64,000 nucleotides of DNA from Clostridiales bacterium (GCA_021202015.1 JAJQDV010000072.1:1-64000), one strand, 5' to 3'. Counted from the first letter of the stretch, positions 51,460-62,315 are shown. The notes: a model not told the origin generated them from the letters alone. Program-made: numbers and translations.

Positions 51460-51669
51460 CTATTCCGCCTTCTCAGCGATCACAGTCTTGATTCTGGCAA
51501 TATTCTTTTTCACTTCTTTCAGCCGTGCCGTATTCTCGAGCTGGTTAGTAGCATTCTGGAATCTGAGATTAAAAAGCTCTTTTTTCGCAGCTACCAGCTG
51601 ACTGTCTAACTCAGCAGGGCTCTGTGTTCTTAATTCTTCTAAATATTTTGCAGATTTCATTCTATTCAC
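51460..51669 (-). CDS. rpmC: 50S ribosomal protein L29
   Basis: [43 protein letters not shown]. Confidence 0.96.
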   Translation of the reverse strand: MNRMKSAKYLEELRTQSPAELDSQLVAAKKELFNLRFQNATNQLENTARLKEVKKNIARIKTVIAEKAE

Positions 51670-52087
51670 CGCCTTCTAACTCTTCGCGTGAAACGATCTT
51701 ACACTTGCAGGGCAGTTTGTGCGAAGCAAGACGCAGGGCTTCACGGGAAACCTCTTCCGACACGCCGGCAACCTCAAACAAAACGCGTCCCGGCTTTACG
51801 ACAGCCACCCAGTATTCCAGCGTACCCTTTCCCTTACCCATTCGGGTCTCAGCCGGTGTGGATGTAACAGGCTTATCAGGGAAGATTTTGATCCAGACCT
51901 TACCGCCACGCTTCATATGACGCGTCATCGCGATACGGGCCGCCTCGATCTGGTTCGACTTGATCCAGCAGGGCTCCGTGGCAATGATTCCGTACTCTCC
52001 GTAGGTAATCGTATTGCCTCTGGTCGCCTTTCCTCTCATTGTGCCCCGGAACTGTTTCCGATGCTTCGATCTCTTTGGCATTAACAT
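51662..52087 (-). CDS. rplP: 50S ribosomal protein L16
   Basis: [23 protein letters not shown]. Confidence 0.97.
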   Translation of the reverse strand: MLMPKRSKHRKQFRGTMRGKATRGNTITYGEYGIIATEPCWIKSNQIEAARIAMTRHMKRGGKVWIKIFPDKPVTSTPAETRMGKGKGTLEYWVAVVKPGRVLFEVAGVSEEVSREALRLASHKLPCKCKIVSREELEGGE

Positions 52088-52740
52088 TACTTATCTCTCC
52101 CTTCCACTGATTTTTTCGGAAGAACCTCTCCTTTATAAATCCAGACCTTCACACCCACCTTGCCGTAGGTGGTATCCGCCTCCGCGAAGCCGTAATCGAT
52201 ATCCGCACGCAGAGTCTGAAGCGGGATGGTTCCTTCGCTGTAAAACTCCGTACGTGCCATATCCGCTCCTCCGAGGCGTCCGGCCACACAGGTCTTGATG
52301 CCGAGAGCACCCGCCTTCATGGCTCTTCCCATGCAGGACTTCATCGCACGCCGGAAGGAAATCCGGTTCTCAAGCTGCGCCGCGATGTTTTCCGCTACGA
52401 GCTGAGCGTCTTTGTCCGGCTTTTTAACCTCCTTGATATCGACGATCATCTTGCGGTTTGTCATCTTCTGAAGATCTTTTTTGATCTTCTCGATCTCAGC
52501 GCCGCCCTTGCCGATCACAACGCCCGGCTTTGCGGTGTAGACAGTCACCTTTACACGGTCTGCCGCTCTCTCGATCTCAATATTGGAGATACCCGCACTG
52601 TATAATTTTTTCTTTAAAAATTTCCGGATATTATAATCTTCTTCCAGATAGTCTGCAAAATCCTTCTCCGCGTACCATTTCGAGCTCCAGTCCTTAATGA
52701 TACCGACTCTCAATCCATGAGGATTTACCTTCTGTCCCAT
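52087..52740 (-). CDS. rpsC: 30S ribosomal protein S3
   Basis: [26 protein letters not shown]. Confidence 0.97.
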   Translation of the reverse strand: MGQKVNPHGLRVGIIKDWSSKWYAEKDFADYLEEDYNIRKFLKKKLYSAGISNIEIERAADRVKVTVYTAKPGVVIGKGGAEIEKIKKDLQKMTNRKMIVDIKEVKKPDKDAQLVAENIAAQLENRISFRRAMKSCMGRAMKAGALGIKTCVAGRLGGADMARTEFYSEGTIPLQTLRADIDYGFAEADTTYGKVGVKVWIYKGEVLPKKSVEGRDK

Positions 52741-52751
52741 GTTTTAACCTC

Positions 52752-53138
52752 CTACCTTTCATTGAGAACGATCGTAATGTGACTCGTCCTCTTTTCGATC
52801 CTGTATGCTCTTCCCTGCGCCCGCGGGCGGATGCGCTTCATCGTAGGTCCCTTGTTCGCGTAACACTCTTCGATGTAAAGATGATCCGCGCTCAGGCCCT
52901 GATTGTTTTCCGCGTTTGCGATCGCGGATTTCAGGAGCTTCTCGATTACGCCGGAAGCGTATCTGGGATTATACATCAGGATAGCCAGCGCCGTATTGAC
53001 ATCCTTGCCGCGGATGGCGTCCAGCACAAAGCAGGCCTTCGTTACAGACATTCTCGCGTAAGATAACTTCGCGGAAGGTCTGGTATCTTTCTGTGCATTT
53101 CTCTCACGTTTGATCTGTGATCTGTGTCCTTTTGCCAT
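52752..53138 (-). CDS. rplV: 50S ribosomal protein L22
   Basis: AKLSYARMSVTKACFVLDAIRGKDV, RPRAQGRAYRIEKRTSHITIVL. Confidence 0.97.
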   Translation of the reverse strand: MAKGHRSQIKRERNAQKDTRPSAKLSYARMSVTKACFVLDAIRGKDVNTALAILMYNPRYASGVIEKLLKSAIANAENNQGLSADHLYIEECYANKGPTMKRIRPRAQGRAYRIEKRTSHITIVLNER

Positions 53139-53159
53139 GATCTAACCTCCTTCTCTGAA

Positions 53160-53441
53160 TTACCTTACTTTAGATTTCTTCTCATCCTTGCCATGACCTC
53201 TGTAGGTTCGGGTGGGTACGAACTCACCGAGCTTGTGGCCGACCATGTCCTCCGTGATATAAACAGGCACATGTTTTCTGCCGTCATGAACTGCGATTGT
53301 ATGTCCGACCATCTGCGGAAAGATCGTGGAACGGCGGGACCATGTCCTGATCACGGACTTGTCTCCGGAAGCGTTCATCGCGTCAATCTTTTTCAGTAAA
53401 CTCTCGTCAGCAAATGGTCCCTTTTTTAATGAACGTGCCAT
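53160..53441 (-). CDS. rpsS: 30S ribosomal protein S19
   Basis: [23 protein letters not shown]. Confidence 0.97.
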   Translation of the reverse strand: MARSLKKGPFADESLLKKIDAMNASGDKSVIRTWSRRSTIFPQMVGHTIAVHDGRKHVPVYITEDMVGHKLGEFVPTRTYRGHGKDEKKSKVR

Positions 53442-53451
53442 TTTTTACCTC

Positions 53452-54294
53452 CTATTTGATCGCTTTTCCGTCTCTTCTTCTTACGATATACTTGTTCGAC
53501 TGTTTGTGTTTCTTCCTGGTCTTTAAGCCAAGCGCGGGCTTGCCCCAGGGGGTAACAGGTCCCGGACGTCCGACGGGGGATCTGCCCTCGCCGCCGCCAT
53601 GCGGATGATCGTTCGGGTTCATGACGGAACCGCGTACAGTCGGACGTACGCCCATATGACGTTTCCGGCCTGCTTTTCCGAGGTTGATCAGGTTGTGATC
53701 CGCGTTGCCGACCACACCGATGGTCGCGCGGCATTCGATCGGAACCATCCGCATCTCACCGGAGGGGAGACGCAGAGTCGCGAATCGGCCTTCTTTTGCC
53801 ATGAGCTGCGCACTCATGCCGGCCGCTCTCACGAGCTGTCCGCCCTTGCCGGGATGCATCTCCACATTGTGAATCTGTGTACCGACCGGGATATTCACCA
53901 GAGGCAGGCAGTTGCCTACATGAATCTCGGCTTCCGGTCCGTTCATGACCTGCATCCCGTCAGTCAGTCCCTGCGGTGCGATGATATAAGCTTTCTGGCC
54001 GTCCGCATAACAGATCAGCGCGATATTCGCGCTCCGGTTCGGGTCATACTCAATCCCGATGACCTTCGCCGGAACACCGTCTTTATTTCTTTTGAAATCA
54101 ATAATTCTGTATTTCTTTTTTGCACCGCCGCCATGGTGCCTTACCGTGATCTTCCCCTGATTATTTCTTCCGGAATGCTTCGGCATGGAAACGACAAGAG
54201 ACTTCTCAGGTGTCTTCTTCGTAATCTCGGAGAAATCGGAGCCCGTCATCTGCCTTCTGGAAGGGGTATAGGGGTTATATGTCTTGATTCCCAT
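53452..54294 (-). CDS. rplB: 50S ribosomal protein L2
   Basis: [50 protein letters not shown]. Confidence 0.97.
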   Translation of the reverse strand: MGIKTYNPYTPSRRQMTGSDFSEITKKTPEKSLVVSMPKHSGRNNQGKITVRHHGGGAKKKYRIIDFKRNKDGVPAKVIGIEYDPNRSANIALICYADGQKAYIIAPQGLTDGMQVMNGPEAEIHVGNCLPLVNIPVGTQIHNVEMHPGKGGQLVRAAGMSAQLMAKEGRFATLRLPSGEMRMVPIECRATIGVVGNADHNLINLGKAGRKRHMGVRPTVRGSVMNPNDHPHGGGEGRSPVGRPGPVTPWGKPALGLKTRKKHKQSNKYIVRRRDGKAIK

Positions 54295-54340
54295 TATGAA
54301 TCTCCTTTCATATCAATATAACAACTAAGCTGCTTTCGGC

Positions 54341-54640
54341 CTATAATCCCGCGAAAAGCTCGATGTCGGCACTGTCAGCCGTCAATGTGACGATGGCCTT
54401 CTTGGTCTTTGCCGTCTTGCCGTAGGTCATGCCGCGGCGCTTTGTCTTCCCCGGAATGTTCATTGTCCTGACTTTGTCTACTTTCACACCGTCAAACATC
54501 TTCTCAACCGCTTCTTTGATCATCGTCTTATTGGATTCCGGATGAACCAGGAAGGTATATTTCTTCTCAGACATAAGGTTCATGGACTTCTCTGTCACAA
54601 CCGGTTTGAGGATGACGTCATAATACTGTATGTTTGCCAT
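54341..54640 (-). CDS. rplW: 50S ribosomal protein L23
   Basis: [44 protein letters not shown]. Confidence 0.97.
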   Translation of the reverse strand: MANIQYYDVILKPVVTEKSMNLMSEKKYTFLVHPESNKTMIKEAVEKMFDGVKVDKVRTMNIPGKTKRRGMTYGKTAKTKKAIVTLTADSADIELFAGL

Positions 54641-55260
54641 TACGCATATACCTCCTCGATCTTTTCTGCTCCGGCTCTGGTCGTAATCACGGTATCATAC
54701 TTCAGAATATCATACACGTTGATCGTAGATACAAGCGCGGTCCGGACATCCGGAACATTCGCCGCGGACTTCTCGATGATGAAGTCGCTGTCGTCCAGCA
54801 CAACCAGGGCTTTCGAAACCTTCAGGTTCTTTAAAACTTTTACAAAATCCTTCGTCTTGATCGCATCCAGCTTCAGCTCATCCAGAACGATAAACTTCTC
54901 ATCCTGAACCCGGCTGGTCAGCGCGGACTTTAACGCGGCTCTCTTTTCCTTTTTATTCATTTTAAAAGAGTAGTCTCTCGGCTTCGGCGCAAATACAACG
55001 CCGCCTCCCGTCCACTGCGGAGCCCGGATGGATCCCTGTCTCGCGTGGCCGGTACCCTTCTGTCTCCAGGGCTTTCTGCCGCCGCCGCGTACTTCGGACC
55101 GGGTCTTCGCACTCTGTGTGCCCTGACGCTTGTTGGCCAGCTGCCGTACAACCGCCATATGCACCAGATGTTCATTTATCTCCACACCGAAAACAGCATC
55201 ATTCAGTTCCATGGAACCGACTTCGCTGCCTTCCATATTATAAACAGATACGTTAGCCAT
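54640..55260 (-). CDS. rplD: 50S ribosomal protein L4
   Basis: [43 protein letters not shown]. Confidence 0.97.
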   Translation of the reverse strand: MANVSVYNMEGSEVGSMELNDAVFGVEINEHLVHMAVVRQLANKRQGTQSAKTRSEVRGGGRKPWRQKGTGHARQGSIRAPQWTGGGVVFAPKPRDYSFKMNKKEKRAALKSALTSRVQDEKFIVLDELKLDAIKTKDFVKVLKNLKVSKALVVLDDSDFIIEKSAANVPDVRTALVSTINVYDILKYDTVITTRAGAEKIEEVYA

Positions 55261-55287
55261 CTGTATGTCCTCCTTTCTCAGATCAGG

Positions 55288-55965
55288 TTATGCCTTTACA
55301 GATTCTTTGATCGTCACTAATGATTTCTTAGGACCGGGTACGGAACCCTTGATCAAAAGCAGATTGTTCTCAGCATCCACACGAACTACCTCCAGATTCT
55401 GCACCGTAACCTGTACGGAACCCATGTGTCCGGGCATGCCCTTTCCCTTGAACACCTTGCTCGGAGAGGAGCAGGCGCCGTTGGAACCCTGATGGCGATG
55501 GAACTTCGAGCCGTGGGTCATGGGGCCTCTGTGCTGTCCGAATCTCTTGATCGCGCCCTGATAACCCTTTCCTTTGGAGATCGCGGTCGCGTCGATCTTA
55601 TCGCCCTCCGCGAAGATGTCAGCCTTGATCTCGTCCGCCGGCTTGTAATCCTCCGCATTCTCAAACTTAAACTCGCGGACATATCGCTTGCAGCTCACGC
55701 CGGCCTTTTCAAAGTGTCCCTTCTGGGGCTTGTTCACGCCATGTCTGTTCCTGATTTCCTTATTGCCCTTGGCGTCCCTGCTGACAGCCTTTTCCTTTTT
55801 GTCAACAAAACCCACCTGCACCGCACTGTAACCGTCGTTGTCAACGGTCTTGATCTGTGTCACATAACACGGACCGGCCTGCAGTACAGTAACCGGAATC
55901 AATACTCCGTCCGGATCAAAGATCTGGGTCATCCCGATCTTAGTAGCCAAAATCGCTTTCTTCAT
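55288..55965 (-). CDS. rplC: 50S ribosomal protein L3
   Basis: [30 protein letters not shown]. Confidence 0.97.
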   Translation of the reverse strand: MKKAILATKIGMTQIFDPDGVLIPVTVLQAGPCYVTQIKTVDNDGYSAVQVGFVDKKEKAVSRDAKGNKEIRNRHGVNKPQKGHFEKAGVSCKRYVREFKFENAEDYKPADEIKADIFAEGDKIDATAISKGKGYQGAIKRFGQHRGPMTHGSKFHRHQGSNGACSSPSKVFKGKGMPGHMGSVQVTVQNLEVVRVDAENNLLLIKGSVPGPKKSLVTIKESVKA

Positions 55966-56073
55966 TCTTTTTACCTCCTGTTTTTCCTACAGCGGAGCGC
56001 TCACGCGCTCATTCTAGAAGCAGGATTGCTTCCATTACTTAAGCAATAAACTCCGTTTTCGCACGGCTCATTG

Positions 56074-56385
56074 CTATTTCATCTTGATGTCAATGCTCAC
56101 ACCCGCAGGCATCTCCAGTCTGCTCAGCGCATCAACTGTTTTCTGGGTCGGAGCAATGATGTCGATGAGTCTCTTGTGGGTTCTCTGCTCGAACTGCTCA
56201 CGGGAATCCTTGTACTTGTGAACGGCTCTGATGATCGTTACAACTTCCTTTTTCGTGGGAAGGGGTACCGGTCCGCTCACCTGGGATCCGTTTTTCTTTA
56301 CAGTTTCGATGATTTTCTTCGCGGATGCATCCACCATCTCGTGGTCATACGCCTTCAGAATGATTCTCATGACCTGATTTGCCAT
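56074..56385 (-). CDS. rpsJ: 30S ribosomal protein S10
   Basis: [73 protein letters not shown]. Confidence 0.97.
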   Translation of the reverse strand: MANQVMRIILKAYDHEMVDASAKKIIETVKKNGSQVSGPVPLPTKKEVVTIIRAVHKYKDSREQFEQRTHKRLIDIIAPTQKTVDALSRLEMPAGVSIDIKMK

Positions 56386-56419
56386 AAAAAAAGTCGCCTC
56401 CTTTTCGCACTTTTGATTC

Positions 56420-56520
56420 AGTACGACAAGCGGTGACTGTACACTCCCCCGTGTGTTTCATCTGATCCCCACACGGCATTCGGCCTCTCGGCTTCCTTTC
56501 GTACAGTGACTTGTCGTCAG
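56420..56520 (-). promoter_or_regulatory. structured 5' leader of the S10 operon
   Basis: Outer helix acgacaag..actgtac / gtacagt..cttgtcgt and inner helix ccgtgtg/cacacgg in the rpsJ 5' UTR. Confidence 0.6.
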
Positions 56521-56639
56521 TTTCCTAACATGACATTCGCTCCACGGAAAAACCTGCCACTGGGAATCCGCCGTATTTGAGACGATTCCGCGGGGCAGCA
56601 ACCTCACGCTTCTCAGCTATCAATGTCACAGCGTTGATA

Positions 56640-56668
56640 ATTATACGGGATTGGGGGAATGATTGCAA
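56640..56668 (-). promoter_or_regulatory. sigma-A promoter TTGCAA-17-TATAAT for the S10 operon
   Basis: Minus-strand hexamers at 56668-56663 and 56645-56640. Confidence 0.65.
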
Positions 56669-56746
56669 GCATTTTTTTCCCGGAATGTTATTTTTCGAAA
56701 AAATATTTTGTATTTTTTTAAGTACAATCCGTTTTCGGAATGACAT

Positions 56747-56776
56747 TGACGGCAAAAACATCTTTGCATTATAATT
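56747..56776 (+). promoter_or_regulatory. sigma-A promoter TTGACG-18-TATAAT
   Basis: Plus-strand hexamers upstream of the 56840 methyltransferase. Confidence 0.6.
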
Positions 56777-56839
56777 GGGATTACAGTATCCGGGCTTTTG
56801 ACCCCGGTATCATCATAATGACAAAGGCGGAAGGAATCT

Positions 56840-57703
56840 ATGTGGATCGCGGACAACTGGAAAGATTATGAAGTCATTGACTGCTCAAACGGAGAGAAGC
56901 TGGAGCGCTGGGGAAGCTGCATTCTGGTGCGCCCCGATCCGCAGGTGATCTGGGATACCCCGAAGACCCATCCGGGCTGGAAAAAAAGAAATGCGCACTA
57001 CCACCGCAGCAGCAGAGGCGGCGGGGAGTGGGAGTTTTTCGATCTGCCCGAGCAGTGGACGATCCGCTATTCTCATCTGAACCTGACATTTCACCTGAAG
57101 CCGTTTCGCTTCAAACACACCGGCCTCTTCCCGGAGCAGGCCGCCAACTGGGACTGGTTTTCGGAGAAAATAAAAAAAGCCGGACGGCCGGTCAGAGTCC
57201 TGAACCTTTTCGCCTACACCGGCGGAGCCACACTGGCCGCGGCGGCGGCGGGCGCACACGTCACGCATGTGGACGCCGCAAAGGGCATGGTTCAGTGGGC
57301 GAAAGAGAACGCTGCAGCCTCCGGCCTGGGCGACGCGCCGATCCGCTGGCTGGTGGACGACTGTGTGAAATTCACGGAACGGGAGATCCGGCGCGGAAAT
57401 ACCTACGACGCGATCATCATGGATCCTCCCTCCTACGGTCGGGGACCGAAGGGCGAGGTCTGGAAGATCGAGGACGCGATTCATCCGCTGGTGCAGATGT
57501 GCACGCGGATTTTATCAGATCAGCCGCTTTTCTTCCTTATTAATTCATACACGACCGGGCTGCAGCCCGCCGTGCTCGCCTACCTGCTCGGCACGGAGAT
57601 GAAACGGTACGGCGGCCGGATCACCGCGGAGGAAATCGGTCTGCCGGTATCGATAAGCGGTCTCGTGCTGCCCTGCGGGGCTTCCGGGCGGTGGGAGAGC
57701 TAA
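56840..57703 (+). CDS. class I SAM-dependent methyltransferase (RlmI-like)
   Basis: VRVLNLFAYTGGATLAAAAAGAHVTHVDAAKG and DAIIMDPPSYGRG motifs. Confidence 0.88.
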   Translation: MWIADNWKDYEVIDCSNGEKLERWGSCILVRPDPQVIWDTPKTHPGWKKRNAHYHRSSRGGGEWEFFDLPEQWTIRYSHLNLTFHLKPFRFKHTGLFPEQAANWDWFSEKIKKAGRPVRVLNLFAYTGGATLAAAAAGAHVTHVDAAKGMVQWAKENAAASGLGDAPIRWLVDDCVKFTEREIRRGNTYDAIIMDPPSYGRGPKGEVWKIEDAIHPLVQMCTRILSDQPLFFLINSYTTGLQPAVLAYLLGTEMKRYGGRITAEEIGLPVSISGLVLPCGASGRWES

Positions 57704-57709
57704 AATCCG

Positions 57710-58060
57710 TCACTCCCCGCGCAGCGTCTTCCGATACTCCATCGGACTGACGGAATAAATCTGCTTAAAGGCGTCCATGTCGTCCGTCGCGAACGCCACA
57801 TGCTTCGTGCCGACGGTCTGAAGATCCGTGTTCGGCGTCAGGCGGTCCTCCGGGATCTGCTTCGGCTCGTCATACTCAAACAACTCGATCTGATAACCAT
57901 CCTTCTCGATAAAGCAGGTCTTCGCTTTCAGCGGAAGACAGTAACCGTCGTCCTTCACCAGTTCAAATCCGAGATTCCTTTTGTACCACTCCAGCGACTC
58001 CTGCATATTGTAAACGCTGATGCCGGTGTGGAGTACCTTTGTCACATTGCCCGCTGCCAT
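57710..58060 (-). CDS. VOC (glyoxalase/bleomycin-resistance) family protein
   Basis: VTKVLHTGISVYNMQESLEWYKRNLGFELVKDD; start trimmed from 58156. Confidence 0.85.
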   Translation of the reverse strand: MAAGNVTKVLHTGISVYNMQESLEWYKRNLGFELVKDDGYCLPLKAKTCFIEKDGYQIELFEYDEPKQIPEDRLTPNTDLQTVGTKHVAFATDDMDAFKQIYSVSPMEYRKTLRGE

Positions 58061-58343
58061 GTCAATACCTTCTCCTTTCCGTTTTCCTGCTAATCTGTGC
58101 AGAGGGAACAGACGATACCGACAAAAAACTGCCGGCTCTCGCCATACTGCCCACATTCATCTGTATCATAGAAAAGTATATCACTTCTCCGTTCCCGTCA
58201 ACATGACAATTTATGTGAAAAGCAGGACGTTTTTTGTCTTTTTACAATAGAACAGAATTTGCAGGGAATAAATGTATTTGCCAACATTTTTTACAACGAA
58301 AAAATGTGACATCAATACACTTTTTGCAACGAATAATGTTTTT

Positions 58344-59291
58344 TCATAGCATTCGCTTCTTCCACAGAATAATCAGCGTCAGGATACAGGCTCCGACAAT
58401 GATAAAACAGATGATACTGAACCCGTACGGCGTCGTGGACAACGGCATCCATTTCCCGTCCACGTTCATCCCGTAAATACCGGAAATAATTGTCGGTATA
58501 GCCATCACCAGCGTGATGGACGTCAGGTATTTCATGACATTGTTCAGGCGGTTGTTGATGACCGACGACAGCAGCTCCCGGGTACCGTTGATGATATCCC
58601 GGTAAATCGCGGTCATCTCGATTGCCTGCTTATTCTCAATAATGACGTCGTCCAGAAGCTCCGTATCCTCCGGATACTGCTCCAGCCTTTTGTAACGGGT
58701 GAGGCGGTCCAGAACCACGCCGTTCGCACGCAGGGAGGTGGCGAAGTATACCAGTGTGGACTCCAGATTGTGGAGATCGACCAGATCGACATCCTCCGTA
58801 TTCTCCCCGACATTTTCCTCGATCGCTTTTCTCCTCCGGTCGACCATGCGTAGCCTGCTCTGGTAGGTCGTCGCGGTGTAGAACAGAATCTGATAGACAA
58901 AACGCATCTTTTTCTTCGTGGAAAACTCCTTGACCCGGTTCCGGACAAAATGCTGCAGTATGGGCGTCTCCTCCGTGCACACCGTGATAATGCAGTCCCC
59001 GGCCAGAATGATGCCGAGCGGAATCGTTGTAAAATTCCGCCGGGCGGAAGCGCCGCCTTCCTCATCGGCGGGGATATCCACAAGGATCAGGGTATAGCCG
59101 TCCTCCAGCTCGATACGGGAGCTCTCCTCCTCATCCAGCGCGGCCCGCACGTCCGCGATATCAACATCAAAACGCTCAGCCACCTGCTGGCACTCCTCCA
59201 TCGAAGGATCTGTCAGCCGGATCCAGGAACCGGGCTGTATAAAATTCACCTCACAGATCTCACCGTGAAAGGTTCTGTATGTAGTAAACAT
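58344..59291 (-). CDS. CorA-family divalent metal transporter
   Basis: C-terminal IYGMNVDGKWMPL (YGMN motif) with two TM segments. Confidence 0.92.
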   Translation of the reverse strand: MFTTYRTFHGEICEVNFIQPGSWIRLTDPSMEECQQVAERFDVDIADVRAALDEEESSRIELEDGYTLILVDIPADEEGGASARRNFTTIPLGIILAGDCIITVCTEETPILQHFVRNRVKEFSTKKKMRFVYQILFYTATTYQSRLRMVDRRRKAIEENVGENTEDVDLVDLHNLESTLVYFATSLRANGVVLDRLTRYKRLEQYPEDTELLDDVIIENKQAIEMTAIYRDIINGTRELLSSVINNRLNNVMKYLTSITLVMAIPTIISGIYGMNVDGKWMPLSTTPYGFSIICFIIVGACILTLIILWKKRML

Positions 59292-59431
59292 GTTCCATCC
59301 CCCCTCGGGCTGCCACGCATCCGTGATTCATGGCAGTAATTCTCCACTCTGTCCGGTCGTTCGCCCTGTATCAGATGACAGAAAACCAGCCCCTTCGGAA
59401 AGACAGATCCAAAGGGGATTCTTTATAATAT

Positions 59432-59518
59432 GCACAGGGGCGCGCGAGGAAATTTTGCGGCAGGGCCGCACGCGCCCCGCGCGGCGAGTATGAGGCAAAA
59501 GCCGCCTCCTGCTCGATT
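59432..59518 (+). repeat. Dispersed structured repeat, copy E
   Basis: P1 GGGGCGCG/CGCGCCCC, P2 TGCGGC-AGG-GCCGCA, P3 CGAG..GAGGC/GCCTC..CTCG. Confidence 0.85.
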
Positions 59519-59619
59519 ATATCAGGCAATCCTGTTTTTCTTTGTGCCGTTTCTTATGTTACCACATTGCAGGCGTAAAGTCAGCAAAAAAATTATTACA
59601 TTTTATTTGCTGTAAAAAA

Positions 59620-60789
59620 TCAGCCCGTTTTTTGCAAAACAGATATCTCAGCAGACGGTTCCTGCCTTCTCATTTCAGCCGTTATGAGTTTCGCCACCAG
59701 CCTTGCCCCGTTTACCATATCTTCGGGGAATGTGTATTCCTCCTTTGAATGAACCTGATACATACCGCATGAAAGGACGATTCCATGGATTCCGTTTTTT
59801 GCAAAATTGTTATTATCGCTCCCGCCGAAGGTTCTCCGCAGTTCACAGGGAATCTCCAGCTCACGGCACGCCGCAGCAAACCTCCGCACAACGGGATCCG
59901 TCTCTTCAATCTTATAGGTCTCCATCTGAATCTCCGTGTCGATCGATACCCCCGCTCCGGCCTCGTCCGCCGCCTCTCTCGCCGTCCGTGTGATATCATC
60001 CAGCGTCCGCAATGCCTTCTGATGATCGAAGCTTCTCACCTCTCCCCTGCAAATGCAGGACTCCGGTACGATATTTGTAGATCCTCCTCCCGCGATCTGA
60101 CCGACATTCATCACGGTCTCTTTGTCCAGATGTCCCATCCGCAGCCTTCTGATAATCCCACACATCACGCGGATCGCGTGAATCCCCCGCTCCGGTTCAA
60201 AGCCCGCGTGCGCAGCCTTTCCGGTCACTGTAATCTGAAACGTCGCCAGCGTCGGCGCCTGCAGGGCCGCGCTCCCGACGGCACCGCTCATATCGAGGAC
60301 ATACGCCTCCTTCGCCTTCACCTGAGAGAAATCAAAGACCGCCGATCCTCGAAGATGCAACTCCTCGCCGATGGAAAACAGCACCTCAATATCCCGGTGC
60401 AAAAGACCCGCCTCCCGCACGCACCGGATCCCCTCCAGAATCTCAATGATCCCGCAGACGTCATCCGCGCCCAGAACGGTCTCTCCTGCGGATTCTATCC
60501 GGCCGTCTTCTTTCAAAACTGCCTGTTTCCCCACGCCAGGCTGAACGGTATCCATATGCGCAGACAACAGAATAGGCGGTCCCGGCAGCTGTCCCTTCAG
60601 ACAGCCATAGAGATTGCCCGCATTGCCGTTGTAATGTCTGCCGGCATCATCCTCACGCACTTCAAAGCCCAACGTTCGCAGTTTTTCTGTCAGGCGATCC
60701 GCCATCTGCCGTTCACAAAAGCTGACGGAATCGATTGCGGTCAGCTCCGTAAATTCATTGTATATTCTCTCTCCGGATGAACATCTCAT
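59620..60789 (-). CDS. M20-family peptidase (peptidase T-like)
   Basis: LLSAHMDTVQPG, GADDVCGIIEILE, FSIGEELHLRGS metal-binding motifs. Confidence 0.9.
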   Translation of the reverse strand: MRCSSGERIYNEFTELTAIDSVSFCERQMADRLTEKLRTLGFEVREDDAGRHYNGNAGNLYGCLKGQLPGPPILLSAHMDTVQPGVGKQAVLKEDGRIESAGETVLGADDVCGIIEILEGIRCVREAGLLHRDIEVLFSIGEELHLRGSAVFDFSQVKAKEAYVLDMSGAVGSAALQAPTLATFQITVTGKAAHAGFEPERGIHAIRVMCGIIRRLRMGHLDKETVMNVGQIAGGGSTNIVPESCICRGEVRSFDHQKALRTLDDITRTAREAADEAGAGVSIDTEIQMETYKIEETDPVVRRFAAACRELEIPCELRRTFGGSDNNNFAKNGIHGIVLSCGMYQVHSKEEYTFPEDMVNGARLVAKLITAEMRRQEPSAEISVLQKTG

Positions 60790-60918
60790 GTCAATGGCTC
60801 CTCTTTTTTAAACGTTCAGAATATCTGTCTGATTTTCAGATGTACGCTTCAAACTTTTTTGCATAAATTTACTCACATGCCCTCCGCGCTTCTCTTTCTG
60901 AGCGATTTTGAGCAGATG

Positions 60919-61401
60919 TCACTTTGTCAGATCCGCGAACTCCGCCTGCGCCGCCCGCGCCAGATCTCCCGGCGCCAGCTCGATCTGGGAACCGATCCGA
61001 CCGCCGCTGACAATGATCGTCGGCTGCTTCTGTGCGGAGCTGTCGATCCGCGTCACATACTGCTTTTTCATCCCGACCGCCGTGCAGCCGCCGCGGATAT
61101 ATCCGGTGATCCTGTTGATGTCCTTCACATGGATCATTTCCACATTTTTCTCGCCGACGACCCGGGCCGCCTTTTTCAGATCCAGTTCCTGTGCAATGGG
61201 TATCACAAACACAAAATAATTCCTGCTGTTTCCCACCGTCACCAGTGTCTTATACACTTTCTCATGCGGAAGCTTCAGACTGTCCGCGATCTGCAGACCG
61301 TCCACAAACTCTTCGCATTCGTAGGTATAATGCTGAAACGGAATCTTCATGGACTCCAGGATCCGCATCGCATTTGTCTTGATTTCCTTCTGTTTCGCCA
61401 T
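60919..61401 (-). CDS. ybaK: Cys-tRNA(Pro) deacylase, YbaK/EbsC family
   Basis: NAMRILESMKIPFQHYTYE, KVYKTLVTVGNSRNYFVFVIP, GYIRGGCTAVGMKKQ. Confidence 0.92.
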   Translation of the reverse strand: MAKQKEIKTNAMRILESMKIPFQHYTYECEEFVDGLQIADSLKLPHEKVYKTLVTVGNSRNYFVFVIPIAQELDLKKAARVVGEKNVEMIHVKDINRITGYIRGGCTAVGMKKQYVTRIDSSAQKQPTIIVSGGRIGSQIELAPGDLARAAQAEFADLTK

Positions 61402-61429
61402 TTCTCACCCGATTTTCCTCATATTTTCA

Positions 61430-61996
61430 TCACCGAAACGTCCGTCCGTTCCCGATATATTCTTCCGTTTTATCCATGATCAGCTGCAGATTCCTCAAAT
61501 CCGTCTTTACATCGCCGGTCTCCAGAGAATGATTCGCATTTTCCGTGACAAAAACCGGCAGGTCCTTCTTTTCACATGCGTCCAGAAGCACTTTCGTCTC
61601 AATCCACGGATCCGCCGTGCCGTGAAAAACGATGCCTGAACGATTTTTCATGAACTGAAACGAATCCGCGATCGGCGTAAAGTAAAGATTCCCTGTTTTG
61701 AGATGGTGTGTCTGCGCATATGCCGCAGCCACGGTCGTCCCGATACTTTTGGAAATGAACAGAATCTCCTCACATGATGTAAAATCAACGCCCTTCAGGA
61801 TTTCCTCGGTCTGAGCCAGAGCCGCAAGAAAACAGGTCTGCATTTTTTTCCTGTCTCCCTTTACGCCGGAAGGAAAATCCCCGTACTGTACTTCCAGGAT
61901 CTCATATCCAAGACACTTTGCCGTTTTTTTGCTATAGTAGAGCAGCGGTTTATCCGCATGATAACCGATGCCCGGAAACACAACTGCAATCTTCAT
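61430..61996 (-). CDS. alpha/beta hydrolase-like protein
   Basis: MKIAVVFPGIGYHADKPLLYY, FISKSIGTTVAAAYA nucleophile elbow-like, GTADPWI and NANHSL. Confidence 0.75.
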   Translation of the reverse strand: MKIAVVFPGIGYHADKPLLYYSKKTAKCLGYEILEVQYGDFPSGVKGDRKKMQTCFLAALAQTEEILKGVDFTSCEEILFISKSIGTTVAAAYAQTHHLKTGNLYFTPIADSFQFMKNRSGIVFHGTADPWIETKVLLDACEKKDLPVFVTENANHSLETGDVKTDLRNLQLIMDKTEEYIGNGRTFR

Positions 61997-62097
61997 GCCA
62001 CCGATTCTCCTTCTGATCAAAAAATCATTTTTTACAAATTATACCCGTATTTCCCTTCCCCTGCAAGCAGAACCTCCATTTCCCAATGCAATCTGAA

Positions 62098-62184
62098 ATC
62101 GAGTAGGAGGCGGTTTTTTTGCCTCATACTCGCCGCGCGGGCTGCGTGCGGCTCAGCCGCATAATTTCCGTACGCAGCCCTGCG
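62098..62184 (-). repeat. Dispersed structured repeat, copy F
   Basis: Reverse complement: P1 GGGCTGCGT/ACGCAGCCC, P2 TGCGGC-TGA-GCCGCA, P3 CGAGTA..TACTCG. Confidence 0.85.
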
Positions 62185-62193
62185 CAAACAAAA

Positions 62194-62242
62194 AAACCTC
62201 CGGACCGATGCTGTTATCACACATTGATCCGGAGATTCTTTC
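62194..62242 (-). terminator. probable terminator downstream of the cytidylate kinase-like gene
   Basis: Minus strand ctccggatcaatg...catcggtccggag followed by gttttttt. Confidence 0.65.
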
Positions 62243-62315
62243 ATTCAGAAATTACTTCTGATTCTTTCATTTGTTTCCATGCCTTCAAAATAACCCGTTG
62301 GCATACCGAAAACCG

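Noticed and set aside
53426-53734. 102-aa minus ORF overlapping rplB
   Set aside because: Out-of-frame shadow inside the clear L2 gene
59785-60780. 331-aa plus-strand ORF
   Set aside because: Antisense shadow of the M20 peptidase gene
25311-62184. CRISPR array interpretation of the repeated units
   Set aside because: The copies are kilobases apart, in both orientations, without regular spacers or cas genes
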